This document shows positions 7,157 through 14,705 of a DNA stretch of 32,837 nucleotides, piece by piece (the stretch's first letter is position 1; each line of letters starts with the position of its first letter). Source of the DNA: Caldilineaceae bacterium (GTDB taxonomy: Bacteria; Chloroflexota; Anaerolineae; Caldilineales; Caldilineaceae). The stretch covers positions 1 through 32,837 of the forward strand of contig JAHDWG010000023.1 in assembly GCA_023384495.1 (NCBI GenBank). Reading direction: 5' to 3'. A model generated the notes under the pieces. It was given only the letters and a program-made list of their open reading frames with translations, was not told the origin of the DNA and did no database searches. The translations under genes were made by a program, and so were the position numbers.

Positions 7157-8332
7157 TCAATTGACCCCGGCCAGGTCTGGCTCTTTGTTGTCCATCTCGA
7201 CGAACTTGCCGGTGACGGTGTAGATGATTCGCTCGCAGATGTTGGTGGTGCGGTCTGCGGCGCGCTCCAGATTGTGCGCCGCCCATGAGAGATAATTGGC
7301 GTGGTCGATAAGCTTGGGGTTGGCGACGATGATGTCGATCAGCTCGCGATTGATCGTGTTGTAGAGCGCATCGACCTCGTCATCCTGGTTGGGGATTTGG
7401 CGCGCCTGCTCCACATCCTGCGCCACAAACGCATCGAGCGAAGCGCGCAACATACGGACGACAATGTCGCACATCTGGGGCATATGCACCAGCGGCTTGA
7501 CCAACGGCTCGCGCCCAATGTAGAGCGTAATACGCGCAATGCCCTTGGCGTAATCACCGATGCGCTCCAACTCGGAGGCGATCTCCAGGATGCCGGCAAT
7601 CAGACGCATGTCGCGCGCCATGGGCTGCTGCGTGGCGATCAGCGTCAGACACGCATCCTCAATGGCGTAGCGCTTCTGGTTGATCAGCCGATCATCGGCG
7701 ACCAACTGGCGCGCCTGGTCGAGATTCTGCGCCTTTAGGATTTCGATTGAACTGTGTAGCGCCTGACAAACCACACTGCCCATGAGCAATAGTTCGTCTT
7801 GTAGACGCCGCAATTCTTGCTGATAGTGCACTCGCATGGAACTCTCCGTCCCGGACGGGCGACCGGGCAGCGTGATGGATGATGGAGAAGCGCTGGCCTG
7901 ACCGGCAGGCGGAAACGCTTGTTGCAAATATAGTAACACACTTTTCCGAATTTTGTCACGCACGCGCCGAAAGACCTTGAGCTGCTCGTCGAGGCGACCG
8001 CTGGCCAGGGCCGGGTCTTCAAAGCCAATATGCACCTTTTTCCCCTTGCCCAACCAGACGGGACAATTCTCGGCGGCATCGTCACAGACGGTGATCACTA
8101 GGTCAAAGTCCTGGCCCACAAACTCCTCGGTGGACTTGGAGCGGTGGCGCGAGAGGTCGATCCCAAGTTCGGCCATCACCTCAATCGCCAGCAGATGCAC
8201 ATAGCCCGAAGGTTTGGTGCCCGCCGACTGGGCATGCCACTGGTCGCCGAGAAAGTGGTTGATCAGCCCCTCCGCCATTTGGCTACGACAGGAGTTGCCC
8301 GTACAGAGGATGAGAACGCGTCGTTTGGTCAT
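7157..8332 (-). CDS. arsC-phoU: Arsenate reductase-PhoU fusion protein
   Basis: This 391-residue protein joins two usually separate functions. Residues 1-140 are a thioredoxin-coupled arsenate reductase of the low-molecular-weight phosphatase fold. It has the P-loop CTGNSCR with C10 and R16, the redox pair C83 and C90, and acid D106 in EDPA, matching C10, C82, C89 and D105 of the staphylococcal enzyme. A linker rich in Pro, Ser and Gly (about 141-165) leads to PhoU (166-391), with both three-helix repeats and the acidic motifs ELERIGD and NLERAAD. PhoU restrains the Pst transporter and PhoR signalling when phosphate is ample. There is no stop codon between the domains. A Shine-Dalgarno (GGAGAG) sits 4 bases before an in-frame ATG at 7837 (M166), so free PhoU may also be made. 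It is the last gene of the pst operon, 6 bp after the aquaporin. Confidence 0.93.
   Translation of the reverse strand: MTKRRVLILCTGNSCRSQMAEGLINHFLGDQWHAQSAGTKPSGYVHLLAIEVMAELGIDLSRHRSKSTEEFVGQDFDLVITVCDDAAENCPVWLGKGKKVHIGFEDPALASGRLDEQLKVFRRVRDKIRKSVLLYLQQAFPPAGQASASPSSITLPGRPSGTESSMRVHYQQELRRLQDELLLMGSVVCQALHSSIEILKAQNLDQARQLVADDRLINQKRYAIEDACLTLIATQQPMARDMRLIAGILEIASELERIGDYAKGIARITLYIGREPLVKPLVHMPQMCDIVVRMLRASLDAFVAQDVEQARQIPNQDDEVDALYNTINRELIDIIVANPKLIDHANYLSWAAHNLERAADRTTNICERIIYTVTGKFVEMDNKEPDLAGVN
7835..7847 (-). promoter_or_regulatory. Internal ribosome binding site and ATG for PhoU alone
   Basis: Within arsC-phoU the minus strand reads GGAGAG (7847-7842), TTCC, then ATG (7837-7835), in frame with the fusion and exactly at the start of the PhoU domain. 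It suggests either a second translation product or the relic of two genes fused by loss of a stop codon. The 4-nt spacing is short but workable. Confidence 0.5.
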
Positions 8333-8338
8333 TGGGCT

Positions 8339-8989
8339 TCACTGCTCCTTTCGAGTCAGGCCAAATCCACCCACCGCCAGCGCAGCGCCGAGCAACGGCG
8401 CCACCATATAGAGCCACAGCGCCGCCAGATTGCCAGACACGAGCGCAGGCGCCAGTGAGCGCGCCGGGTTCATGGATGCGCCTGTAACTGGCCCGCCAAA
8501 GAGCGCATCGAGACAGACTGTGGCGCCGATGGCCAGCCCAGCGGTAATCCCGCGTTCTTTGGCGCCCGTCGCCACATGGATGATGACAAACATGAGAAAA
8601 AAGGTCAACACAATCTCCAACAAGAAGGCGGCCCAGATCGCCACAGATGGCGCCGGTATGGTGGCCCCAAGCGTAGCGTCGCCGGGGAATGCGCCCCGCA
8701 ATGTGAGGCTGGCAAGCAACGCGCCGGCCACCTGGCTACCTACATACGGCGCCACCTCTCGCAGAGGGAAGCGCCCCGCCAGCCAAAAGCCAAACGTGAC
8801 CGCGGGATTGAAATGCGCCCCTGAGGTTTCGCCAACTGCATAGATCATCACCATGACCACTAGCCCAAAGGTAAGCGCAATGCCTACGTGCGTCACCGCG
8901 CCCTCGCTGGCCGCATTGACGACAATCGCGCCAGTGCCGGCAAAGACCAGTGCAAAGGTCCCTACAAACTCCGCCCAATATCGATTCAT
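8339..8989 (-). CDS. Aquaporin (MIP family channel)
   Basis: This 216-residue inner-membrane channel has six hydrophobic segments and both pore motifs, HFNPAV (NPA at 61-63) and MNPARS (NPA at 174-176). Aligned by eye to E. coli AqpZ, the selectivity positions are F41, A162, A171 and R177. The His that narrows water-specific pores is Ala here, which suggests a wider pore that could pass small neutral solutes such as As(OH)3 or glycerol (inference). It lies between pstB and the arsC-phoU fusion. A comparable pairing of aquaporin and ArsC in Sinorhizobium meliloti (AqpS) exports arsenite produced by arsenate reduction. I chose the ATG at 8989, which gives the usual N-terminus MNRYWAEFVGT; an in-frame GTG at 8998 would add three residues. 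Neither has a strong ribosome site. Confidence 0.9.
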   Translation of the reverse strand: MNRYWAEFVGTFALVFAGTGAIVVNAASEGAVTHVGIALTFGLVVMVMIYAVGETSGAHFNPAVTFGFWLAGRFPLREVAPYVGSQVAGALLASLTLRGAFPGDATLGATIPAPSVAIWAAFLLEIVLTFFLMFVIIHVATGAKERGITAGLAIGATVCLDALFGGPVTGASMNPARSLAPALVSGNLAALWLYMVAPLLGAALAVGGFGLTRKEQ

Positions 8990-9085
8990 AACCACCACAA
9001 GCTCATTAGATGACAGATGGATGTCGGATCAAACCACCTGTGTTTGATGCAACCATTGTTGATGTGAAAGCAGCAACTGCGCCTC

Positions 9086-9901
9086 TTAACCAAAGCGGCC
9101 CGTTATATACTCTTCAGTCTTTTTGTGTTGCGGGTTGGTGAAGAGCTGCTTGGTGGAGCCGAATTCCAACAAGTGGCCGGTGCGATGTTCGTCGACCATA
9201 AAGAAGGCGGTATAATCTGAGACGCGCGCGGCCTGCTGCATGTTGTGCGTCACGATGATGATGGTGTAACGCTCGGCCAGTTCCTTCATCAGGTCCTCGA
9301 TCCGGAGTGTGGCGATGGGGTCTAGCGCCGAGCATGGCTCATCCATGAGGATGATGTCGGGGCGGGTGGCGATGGCGCGGGCAATGCAGAGCCGCTGCTG
9401 CTGGCCGCCGGAGAGGCTGTATGCGCTCTGGTTAAGCTTGTCCTTGACTTCATCCCACAGGGCGGCGGCGCGCAGCGATTGCTCGACCAGCTCGTCCATG
9501 TTGCCCCGAAAGCCGTTGACCCGCGCGCCCCAGGCAATATTCTCGTAGATCGACTTGGGGAAGGGGTTGGGCTTCTGAAAGACCATGCCGATCCGCCGTC
9601 GCACCTCAACTGGGTCAACCTGCGGGTCGTAAATGTTAAAATCTCGGAAACGCACCTCGCCACCCACGCGCGCCGATGACACCAGGTCGTTCATGCGGTT
9701 GAAACAGCGCAAGACGGTGCTTTTGCCACACCCCGACGGCCCGATCATCGCCGTGATCTTGTGCTCCTCAATGTTCATATTCACATCGCGCACGGCATGA
9801 AAGCCGCCGTAGTGGACGTTCAAATCAGCCGTTTCGATGATCATCTTGCCCAGATGAGTGGCTGACTCGGGTCGATCCGCCACAAATGTTGCAATTCCCA
9901 T
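9086..9901 (-). CDS. pstB: Phosphate ABC transporter ATPase PstB
   Basis: PstB is the cytoplasmic ATPase that powers phosphate import. All motifs are present: Walker [11 protein letters not shown]-loop VFQKPNPFP, signature [14 protein letters not shown], Walker [14 protein letters not shown] and switch His VTHNMQQA. The C-terminal EYITGRFG is typical of PstB. The ATG at 9901 (MGIATFVAD) has AAGGAG 11 bases upstream; the longer frame would begin with TTG at 9925 inside the pstA stop region. From the ATG the protein is 271 residues, about 20 longer at the N-terminus than E. coli PstB. It follows pstA with 20 bp between, so the two are almost certainly co-translated. Confidence 0.97.
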   Translation of the reverse strand: MGIATFVADRPESATHLGKMIIETADLNVHYGGFHAVRDVNMNIEEHKITAMIGPSGCGKSTVLRCFNRMNDLVSSARVGGEVRFRDFNIYDPQVDPVEVRRRIGMVFQKPNPFPKSIYENIAWGARVNGFRGNMDELVEQSLRAAALWDEVKDKLNQSAYSLSGGQQQRLCIARAIATRPDIILMDEPCSALDPIATLRIEDLMKELAERYTIIIVTHNMQQAARVSDYTAFFMVDEHRTGHLLEFGSTKQLFTNPQHKKTEEYITGRFG

Positions 9902-9921
9902 AGTAACAGACACTCCTTCAA

Positions 9922-12036
9922 TCAAAGCTGCTTGCTAAACCGGTTGCGCAGCAGGATGGCGCTGGCGTTTAGCGACAGCAACAGAACCAGCAACACTACA
10001 ATCGCCGCCGCCGCAATGTTGCGAAATTCGGGTTGGGGCCGCGAAGTCCACTGGTAGATCTGCACCGGCAAGGTGGTGAACTTCGAGAAAGGCCCGTTGG
10101 GGTCGAGCGCGACAAAGGTGGATGCGCCCACCACCACCAACGGCGCCGTCTCACCAATGGCGCGCGACATGGCGAGGATGTTGCCGGTGAGGATGCCGGG
10201 GATGGCGTTGGGCAACACGTGCGCCCAGATCACCTGCCAGCGCGTGGCGCCCAGCCCAAAACCCGCCTGGCGCAGCGAATCGGGCACGGCGCGGATCGCC
10301 TCGCGCGCATTGATGATGATCAGCGGCAGCACCAAGAGCGCGAGCGTCAGGCTGGCCGAGATGACTGTGCGCCCGTTGGCCGTGGTGGGGTCCACCGCGC
10401 CAAAGAGTTTGCCGCTGGTAAAAGGCTCAAAGGTGCGCACAAAGACGGCCAACCCCAACATGCCATAGATAATCGAAGGGACGCCGGCCAGGTTGTTGAT
10501 GTTGGTTTCGATAAAGCGGTTGACCCGGTTGTCCTCGGCATACTCCTCCAGATAGATGGCGGCGCCCACCCCCACTGGCAGCGCAAGGAGGAGTGTAAAG
10601 AGGATCACCCACAGCGTGCCCATAATGGCCGGGCGGATGCCTGCGCTCTCGGCCCTGGCGTCTTGGGGCGAGGTGAGAAAGCGCATCGAGACCCAACTGC
10701 GCCACGTAAGCTCGCCATTGGGGATCAGAGCAACGGCGGCCTCGATCTGCGGGCGGCGCAGCAATGAATCGGTAAGTGACCATGAGCGCACCGCCGTCGG
10801 CTGCACCACGCGCTCCAACACCAGCTCATAGAGATTCTCGCGCGTGCGCTCGGCAAAGGGCTGGTCATTTTCAAAACGGCGCATAAGCCCGCTGGAGACA
10901 TTGGCGGCCAAGACTTCGATCAGCGTTTCTTTGGGCAGTTCGCTCAGTTCGCGGGCGTAGACGCGCTCCACAAAGAAGTCGAGTGTGCCGCTGTCGCTGC
11001 CTGGGATATAGCGCACGATCGGCTCGTTGGGCCAGGCCGGGTTGACATCGGACCAGCGCTCCGCCGTCATAAAGACTTGACGAAGCGCATCGGCGCTCAG
11101 GTTGGTGACAAAGGTGTTCTCCCGGTGAACCACCACAGCCAGCGCGTCAAAACCCACCTCGAATTCCAGCGGCTCACGCTTGGCGCTGCGGCAGATCTCG
11201 ATTTCGGCGCGGGTGATGGCGCGGCTGGCATTGGCAATGTCCACCCCCGCGTCGTTGCAGAAACGGGCAATCCCCGCCTTGGTGCCGATGTTGTCGATCT
11301 GGACTGCGCCGGCAAAGCCGGCGGCCTGAAATTGATCGGCGGCCTGCTTCGTCAGCGGATAGACCGTGGAGCTGCCGGCAACGACAATGTCACCATCCAC
11401 AGCGCTTGGGTCTGCCAGGGGAATCACGGCGTTTTGCAGCGCGGCCTTGCCTTCGGCGATGTCGGCGTCGGTGGTCGGGAAATAGCCGACTTCGCCTGCA
11501 AGCGCTGGGGCATTGGTCAAGTAGTGATCGACAAATGCGGCGACTTGTGGCTTTTGTTGCAGAGTGGCCGCGGTCGAGTAGATATAGAGCGGGCGAGAAA
11601 GCGAGTATGAGCCGTCATCCAGTGTTGCCAAACTGGGCGTTACCCCATCCACTGCGACCAAATTGAGCTCGTCGGCGAGCGCTTGATAATAGGCATAACC
11701 GAAGAAGCCGACGGCATAAGGGTTTGCCATCACACCGGCGGCCAACTCGTTGTCGTCTTCGCTGGTGGTGATATTGAGCGCATCTAGCATATTTTGCTCT
11801 TCCACCGCCAGCACGATGGCGTCTGGGTCCACCTTGTTCTGCACAGCGACAAAGCCAAAGGCGCCATCAATAATGTTGTAAAGGAGCGCGATGAGGGCGA
11901 CGATCCCAACCAGGGTAGACGCAACAAAAACAGTATACCAAAACTGGCCACGTCGCTGACGCTCGCTGACTTGCCTCTTTGCCACTTCGCCTTCGGGATA
12001 GCCGGTCGCTTCTGGCCTGCGTGTCTCCATCGCCAT
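9922..12036 (-). CDS. pstA: PstA permease with an inserted, circularly permuted PstS domain
   Basis: This 704-residue protein compares with about 300 for classical PstA. Residues 34-60 are membrane segment 1. Residues about 470-697 carry the remaining segments and the ATPase-coupling EAA motif ([19 protein letters not shown], 578-596). Residues about 363-460 resemble the extra segment of Chloroflexota-type PstA. Between about 76 and 362 lies a whole phosphate-binding domain related to the neighbouring pstS, but in swapped order: the C-terminal half comes first (FFGYAYYQ at 111-118, KPQVAAF at 162-168, VGYFP at 183-187) and the N-terminal half second ([10 protein letters not shown] at 220-229, NASRAI at 269-274, PGSDSGT at 345-351). 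All phosphate-contact loops are intact. The domain should face the extracytoplasmic side as a tethered second receptor. The start overlaps the pstC stop by one base and has GAGGAG upstream. Permease identity is firm; receptor function of the insert is inferred. Confidence 0.95.
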   Translation of the reverse strand: MAMETRRPEATGYPEGEVAKRQVSERQRRGQFWYTVFVASTLVGIVALIALLYNIIDGAFGFVAVQNKVDPDAIVLAVEEQNMLDALNITTSEDDNELAAGVMANPYAVGFFGYAYYQALADELNLVAVDGVTPSLATLDDGSYSLSRPLYIYSTAATLQQKPQVAAFVDHYLTNAPALAGEVGYFPTTDADIAEGKAALQNAVIPLADPSAVDGDIVVAGSSTVYPLTKQAADQFQAAGFAGAVQIDNIGTKAGIARFCNDAGVDIANASRAITRAEIEICRSAKREPLEFEVGFDALAVVVHRENTFVTNLSADALRQVFMTAERWSDVNPAWPNEPIVRYIPGSDSGTLDFFVERVYARELSELPKETLIEVLAANVSSGLMRRFENDQPFAERTRENLYELVLERVVQPTAVRSWSLTDSLLRRPQIEAAVALIPNGELTWRSWVSMRFLTSPQDARAESAGIRPAIMGTLWVILFTLLLALPVGVGAAIYLEEYAEDNRVNRFIETNINNLAGVPSIIYGMLGLAVFVRTFEPFTSGKLFGAVDPTTANGRTVISASLTLALLVLPLIIINAREAIRAVPDSLRQAGFGLGATRWQVIWAHVLPNAIPGILTGNILAMSRAIGETAPLVVVGASTFVALDPNGPFSKFTTLPVQIYQWTSRPQPEFRNIAAAAIVVLLVLLLSLNASAILLRNRFSKQL

Positions 12037-13043
12037 TATTGATACTCCTCTCGGAAGCGGGCCACGAGAATCCGGCTTAGGATGTTGAGGCCAAAGGTGA
12101 TCACAAAGAGCACAAGCCCAATCGCAAAGATGCTGCTATAGTCGATGGTGTCATAACTCAAGTCGCCGCCACTGATGCGCACAATATGCCCGGTCATGGT
12201 CTCGGCGGCCACAAAGGGGTTGAGCGTGAAATTTGGCCCGGCGCCGGCGGCAATCGCCACCACCATCGTCTCGCCCACCGCGCGCGAGATGGCCACGATC
12301 ACCGCCGCCGAGATGCCAGAGAGCGCCGCCGGCAACACCACCCGCAGCGCCGTCTCTAGCCTCGTGCCGCCCAGCCCATAGGCCGCCTCGCGCAGCGACA
12401 TGGGCACCGCACGCAGGGCATCCTCGCTCATGGAGGTCACCAACGGCAAGATCAGAATCCCAATGACCAGTCCAGCCGATGCCGTGTTATAGATTTGCAC
12501 AGTCTCGTAGCCAAAAATTGTGCGCAGGAAAGGGGTCATAAAGGTCAGCGCAAAGTAGCCGTAGACAACCGTAGGGATGCCGGCCAGCACCTCAAGGATC
12601 GGCTTGAGCGCGCCGCGCACCCGAGCACTGGCATACTCGCTCAGATAGATGGCGATGGCCAATCCAACCGGCAGGGCAAAGAGCATGGCAATGAAACTAG
12701 TGACCAGGGTGGCCGTCACCAAGGACCAGATGCCAAACTGCCCGATCACCGGCTGCCAGCGCGTGGTCAAAAAGAATTCACCCAGGGTGACCTCGTCGCT
12801 CCCAAAAAAGAGCCACGATTCCCGACCCAGCACATAGATAATGCCAATCGTAGTCAACACCGAAACCGCGCCACACACAAACAGAAAACCTTGGATTAGC
12901 GCTTCGCCGATGCGGATTTTTTTGTGCAAACCCAGGTCCCCTGGTCCACCGATTGTCACGTGCGCCGCCGCTGGCTGGTCTGCCCGGCCTGGGGCGGCGC
13001 CGGCAGACGGCAGCGTGGCGGTTTCAGCTCGCAGATCACTCAC
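12036..13043 (-). CDS. pstC: Phosphate ABC transporter permease PstC
   Basis: This 335-residue inner-membrane subunit pairs with PstA to form the phosphate channel. A hydrophilic, Ala/Pro-rich N-terminus of about 40 residues precedes the first helix (about 48-72). A periplasmic loop follows, then the core helices with the EAA coupling motif ([19 protein letters not shown]). The GTG start at 13043 has AGGGAG 6 bases upstream. The stop codon overlaps the pstA start (TAATG), pointing to coupled translation. Unlike PstA, it carries no inserted domain. Confidence 0.96.
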   Translation of the reverse strand: MSDLRAETATLPSAGAAPGRADQPAAAHVTIGGPGDLGLHKKIRIGEALIQGFLFVCGAVSVLTTIGIIYVLGRESWLFFGSDEVTLGEFFLTTRWQPVIGQFGIWSLVTATLVTSFIAMLFALPVGLAIAIYLSEYASARVRGALKPILEVLAGIPTVVYGYFALTFMTPFLRTIFGYETVQIYNTASAGLVIGILILPLVTSMSEDALRAVPMSLREAAYGLGGTRLETALRVVLPAALSGISAAVIVAISRAVGETMVVAIAAGAGPNFTLNPFVAAETMTGHIVRISGGDLSYDTIDYSSIFAIGLVLFVITFGLNILSRILVARFREEYQ

Positions 13044-13155
13044 GGTCCACTCCCTTTGCTATGCTGCGTTTCCAAACATACGCTTTGATCAACTGGGTTC
13101 GCAGCGCGTTTGTTCGGGTACAGCAGCCGTCCTCGCGCCCACCGTTGAAAGCATG

Positions 13156-13187
13156 ACACGTTGGGGCGCTTTGAGGCCCCAACGTGT
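13156..13187 (-). other. Hairpin between pstS and pstC
   Basis: A 12-bp perfect stem (ACACGTTGGGGC at 13156-13167 with its complement at 13176-13187) encloses an 8-nt loop, in the 179-bp gap after pstS. No T-run follows on the minus strand, so it is probably an mRNA end-protecting or attenuating structure that lets pstS be expressed above the membrane genes, rather than a full terminator. Confidence 0.5.
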
Positions 13188-13222
13188 ACATTTCAGATGC
13201 AGTTTACGGGTTCAGTACTTGA

Positions 13223-14263
13223 TTACTCGCCGAGTGCGGCAACCCAGTTCGCCTTGGCCTCGTCCAGCGCCGCCGCCGGCGCCGGGAAGTAGCCGACCCC
13301 ACGAATCTCTTCGTTGACATAGGTCAGGTAAAAGTTGATGAAGGCGGCCACCTGCGGCTTGTCTTGCATGATCTGGGCGTCCGAATAGATGAAGATTGGG
13401 CGCGCCAGCGGATAGAGGCCAGCGTCTACGTTGTCAGTGGTGGCCTCGACATCATTCAGCGTGAGGATGTCCAGCCGGTCTGCATTCTCCTGGTAGTAGG
13501 CATAGCCAAAGTAGCCAATGGCGTTGACATCGCCTTCCACACCCTGCACCAGCACATTGTCATCTTCACTCAACTGCAGATTCGCCGCGCTCAGGTGCCG
13601 CTCTTCAGCCAGCTCTTTATAAGCCGGCGTCATCACCGCTTCGACAAAGTAGTCGAATGTACCGCTGTCGGTGCCGGGAATGAAGCGCAGGATCGGCGTG
13701 TCGGGCCAGCTTGGGTCCACATCAGACCAGTTCGTGGCTTCATCCGAGAAGATGACCGCCAGTTGCTCAAGAGTGACGCCCGCGTCAAGCCAATCATTGT
13801 TGGGGTTGACCACCACAGCTAATGCATCCGTGCCGATGCGGAACTCAATGGGTTCGCGACCAATGGCGCGGCAATTCTCGACCTCGCTGTCGCGAATCGC
13901 GCGGCTGGCGTTGGAAATATCCGATTCACCAGCCTTGCAGAAGCGCTCGAAGCCGGCGCCCGTGCCGATGCTGTCGATGGTGATGTTGCCGGCGTAGCCC
14001 TCGTCGCGAAAGCGGGCGGCCACGGCCTCGGTCAGCGGGAAGACGGTGGAGCTGCCGGCGGTGATGATGTCACCCGTCACCTCCAGCGGGTTGACTTCGG
14101 GCAGTTCGCTATCCACCATCGCGGCTGCTTCAGCGGCTGGGGCTTCGGCAGGGGGCGTTGTTGCCTGGGCGGCGGGGGCGGCGGGGGCGGCGGGCGCAGG
14201 GGCCGCACAGGCCGCTACCATCAGCCCGACGAGCACCAGCAACATCAGAGCATGACGACGCAT
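13223..14263 (-). CDS. pstS: Phosphate-binding lipoprotein PstS (SphX-like)
   Basis: This is the extracytoplasmic phosphate receptor of the Pst system, 346 residues. The N-terminus is a lipoprotein signal (MRRHALMLLVLVGLMVAAC, lipid Cys at 19). An Ala/Pro linker of about 35 residues follows, then the binding domain. Phosphate-loop motifs are AGSSTVFPLT, SNASRAI and PGTDSGT; the C-terminal half has [16 protein letters not shown] and VGYFP. The same motifs, in swapped order, occur inside PstA. I chose the ATG at 14263 because it has AGAGGAG upstream and begins the signal peptide; the open frame extends 53 residues further without such support. It is first in the pst operon, downstream of Pho-box-like repeats. 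Confidence 0.96.
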   Translation of the reverse strand: MRRHALMLLVLVGLMVAACAAPAPAAPAAPAAQATTPPAEAPAAEAAAMVDSELPEVNPLEVTGDIITAGSSTVFPLTEAVAARFRDEGYAGNITIDSIGTGAGFERFCKAGESDISNASRAIRDSEVENCRAIGREPIEFRIGTDALAVVVNPNNDWLDAGVTLEQLAVIFSDEATNWSDVDPSWPDTPILRFIPGTDSGTFDYFVEAVMTPAYKELAEERHLSAANLQLSEDDNVLVQGVEGDVNAIGYFGYAYYQENADRLDILTLNDVEATTDNVDAGLYPLARPIFIYSDAQIMQDKPQVAAFINFYLTYVNEEIRGVGYFPAPAAALDEAKANWVAALGE

Positions 14264-14417
14264 ACGAATTTCTCCTCTTTTTTCACTCATTTTGTTCATG
14301 TTGGACCATTGTTCCTGTTGGGCCGCCGATTCAACAGCGCAGTGTCGATGTCCGCATACATGCGCCGATTCGGCAATCAATGCCAGAATCAATGTCAGGT
14401 AACTGTGACGCATGAAA

Positions 14418-14439
14418 AGCATAAAGGGGTTCAGTTAAC
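14418..14439 (-). promoter_or_regulatory. Candidate pstS promoter: TTAAC unit plus -10
   Basis: Minus strand: TTAAC (14438-14434), a 10-bp spacer, then TATGCT (14423-14418; 4 of 6 to TATAAT). The 10-bp gap equals that between Pho box and -10 in classical Pho promoters. The leader to the pstS ATG would be about 150 nt. Confidence 0.35.
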
Positions 14440-14477
14440 ATTGCCGTCGCCCCGCTTTAACGACCCGTCAAGGAACT

Positions 14478-14519
14478 GTAAACATTTGGTTAAGACAGCA
14501 TCGTTAACCATTTGTTAAC
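14478..14519. promoter_or_regulatory. Pho-box-like direct repeats, divergent
   Basis: Read on the minus strand, TTAAC-like units begin at 14518, 14507, 14493 and 14482 (TTAAC, TTAAC, TTAAC, TTTAC): two pairs, each with 11-bp spacing, separated by 14 bp. PhoB-family regulators bind 11-bp direct repeats. The first two units lie in GTTAAC palindromes, so they can be read in either direction, which suits a shared divergent site. Confidence 0.6.
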
Positions 14520-14667
14520 ATATACCCTCGTTTCCATAACACTTGCAAGGCATCTCCTAACATCCCCTTTACCAAACCATAATCGTTGTCTTGTATGGTG
14601 GAAGAGTGACGCATTCGGGCCTGCCACCAGCCCAGGGCGCCGCGCAGTGTGGTCTCCGTGTTGCACA

Positions 14668-14697
14668 ACTTGACCTGTAGGAACTTGACGTGAAGGA
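14668..14697 (+). repeat. 15-bp tandem repeat carrying the ribosome site
   Basis: ACTTGACCTGTAGGA (14668-14682) is followed directly by ACTTGACGTGAAGGA (14683-14697), with two mismatches. The second copy supplies the AAGGA Shine-Dalgarno of the gene starting at 14706. Confidence 0.55.
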
Positions 14698-14705
14698 AGA
14701 GAAGA

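Larger units (their letters stand above)
14264..14705. other. Divergent control region between the pst and lipid-type operons
   Basis: This 442-bp region has no gene. It contains two pairs of 11-bp-spaced TTAAC-like repeats (14478-14519), a further TTAAC with a -10-like TATGCT on the minus strand (14418-14438), a 15-bp imperfect tandem repeat just before the rightward gene (14668-14697), and the pstS ribosome site. Its position suggests joint control of both operons by PhoB. Confidence 0.6.

Noticed and set aside
9922-12036. PstA insert as a cloning or assembly chimera of pstS
   Set aside because: The insert is clearly diverged from pstS throughout, stays in frame, and is flanked by the normal PstA segments, so simple misassembly of the neighbouring gene is unlikely.
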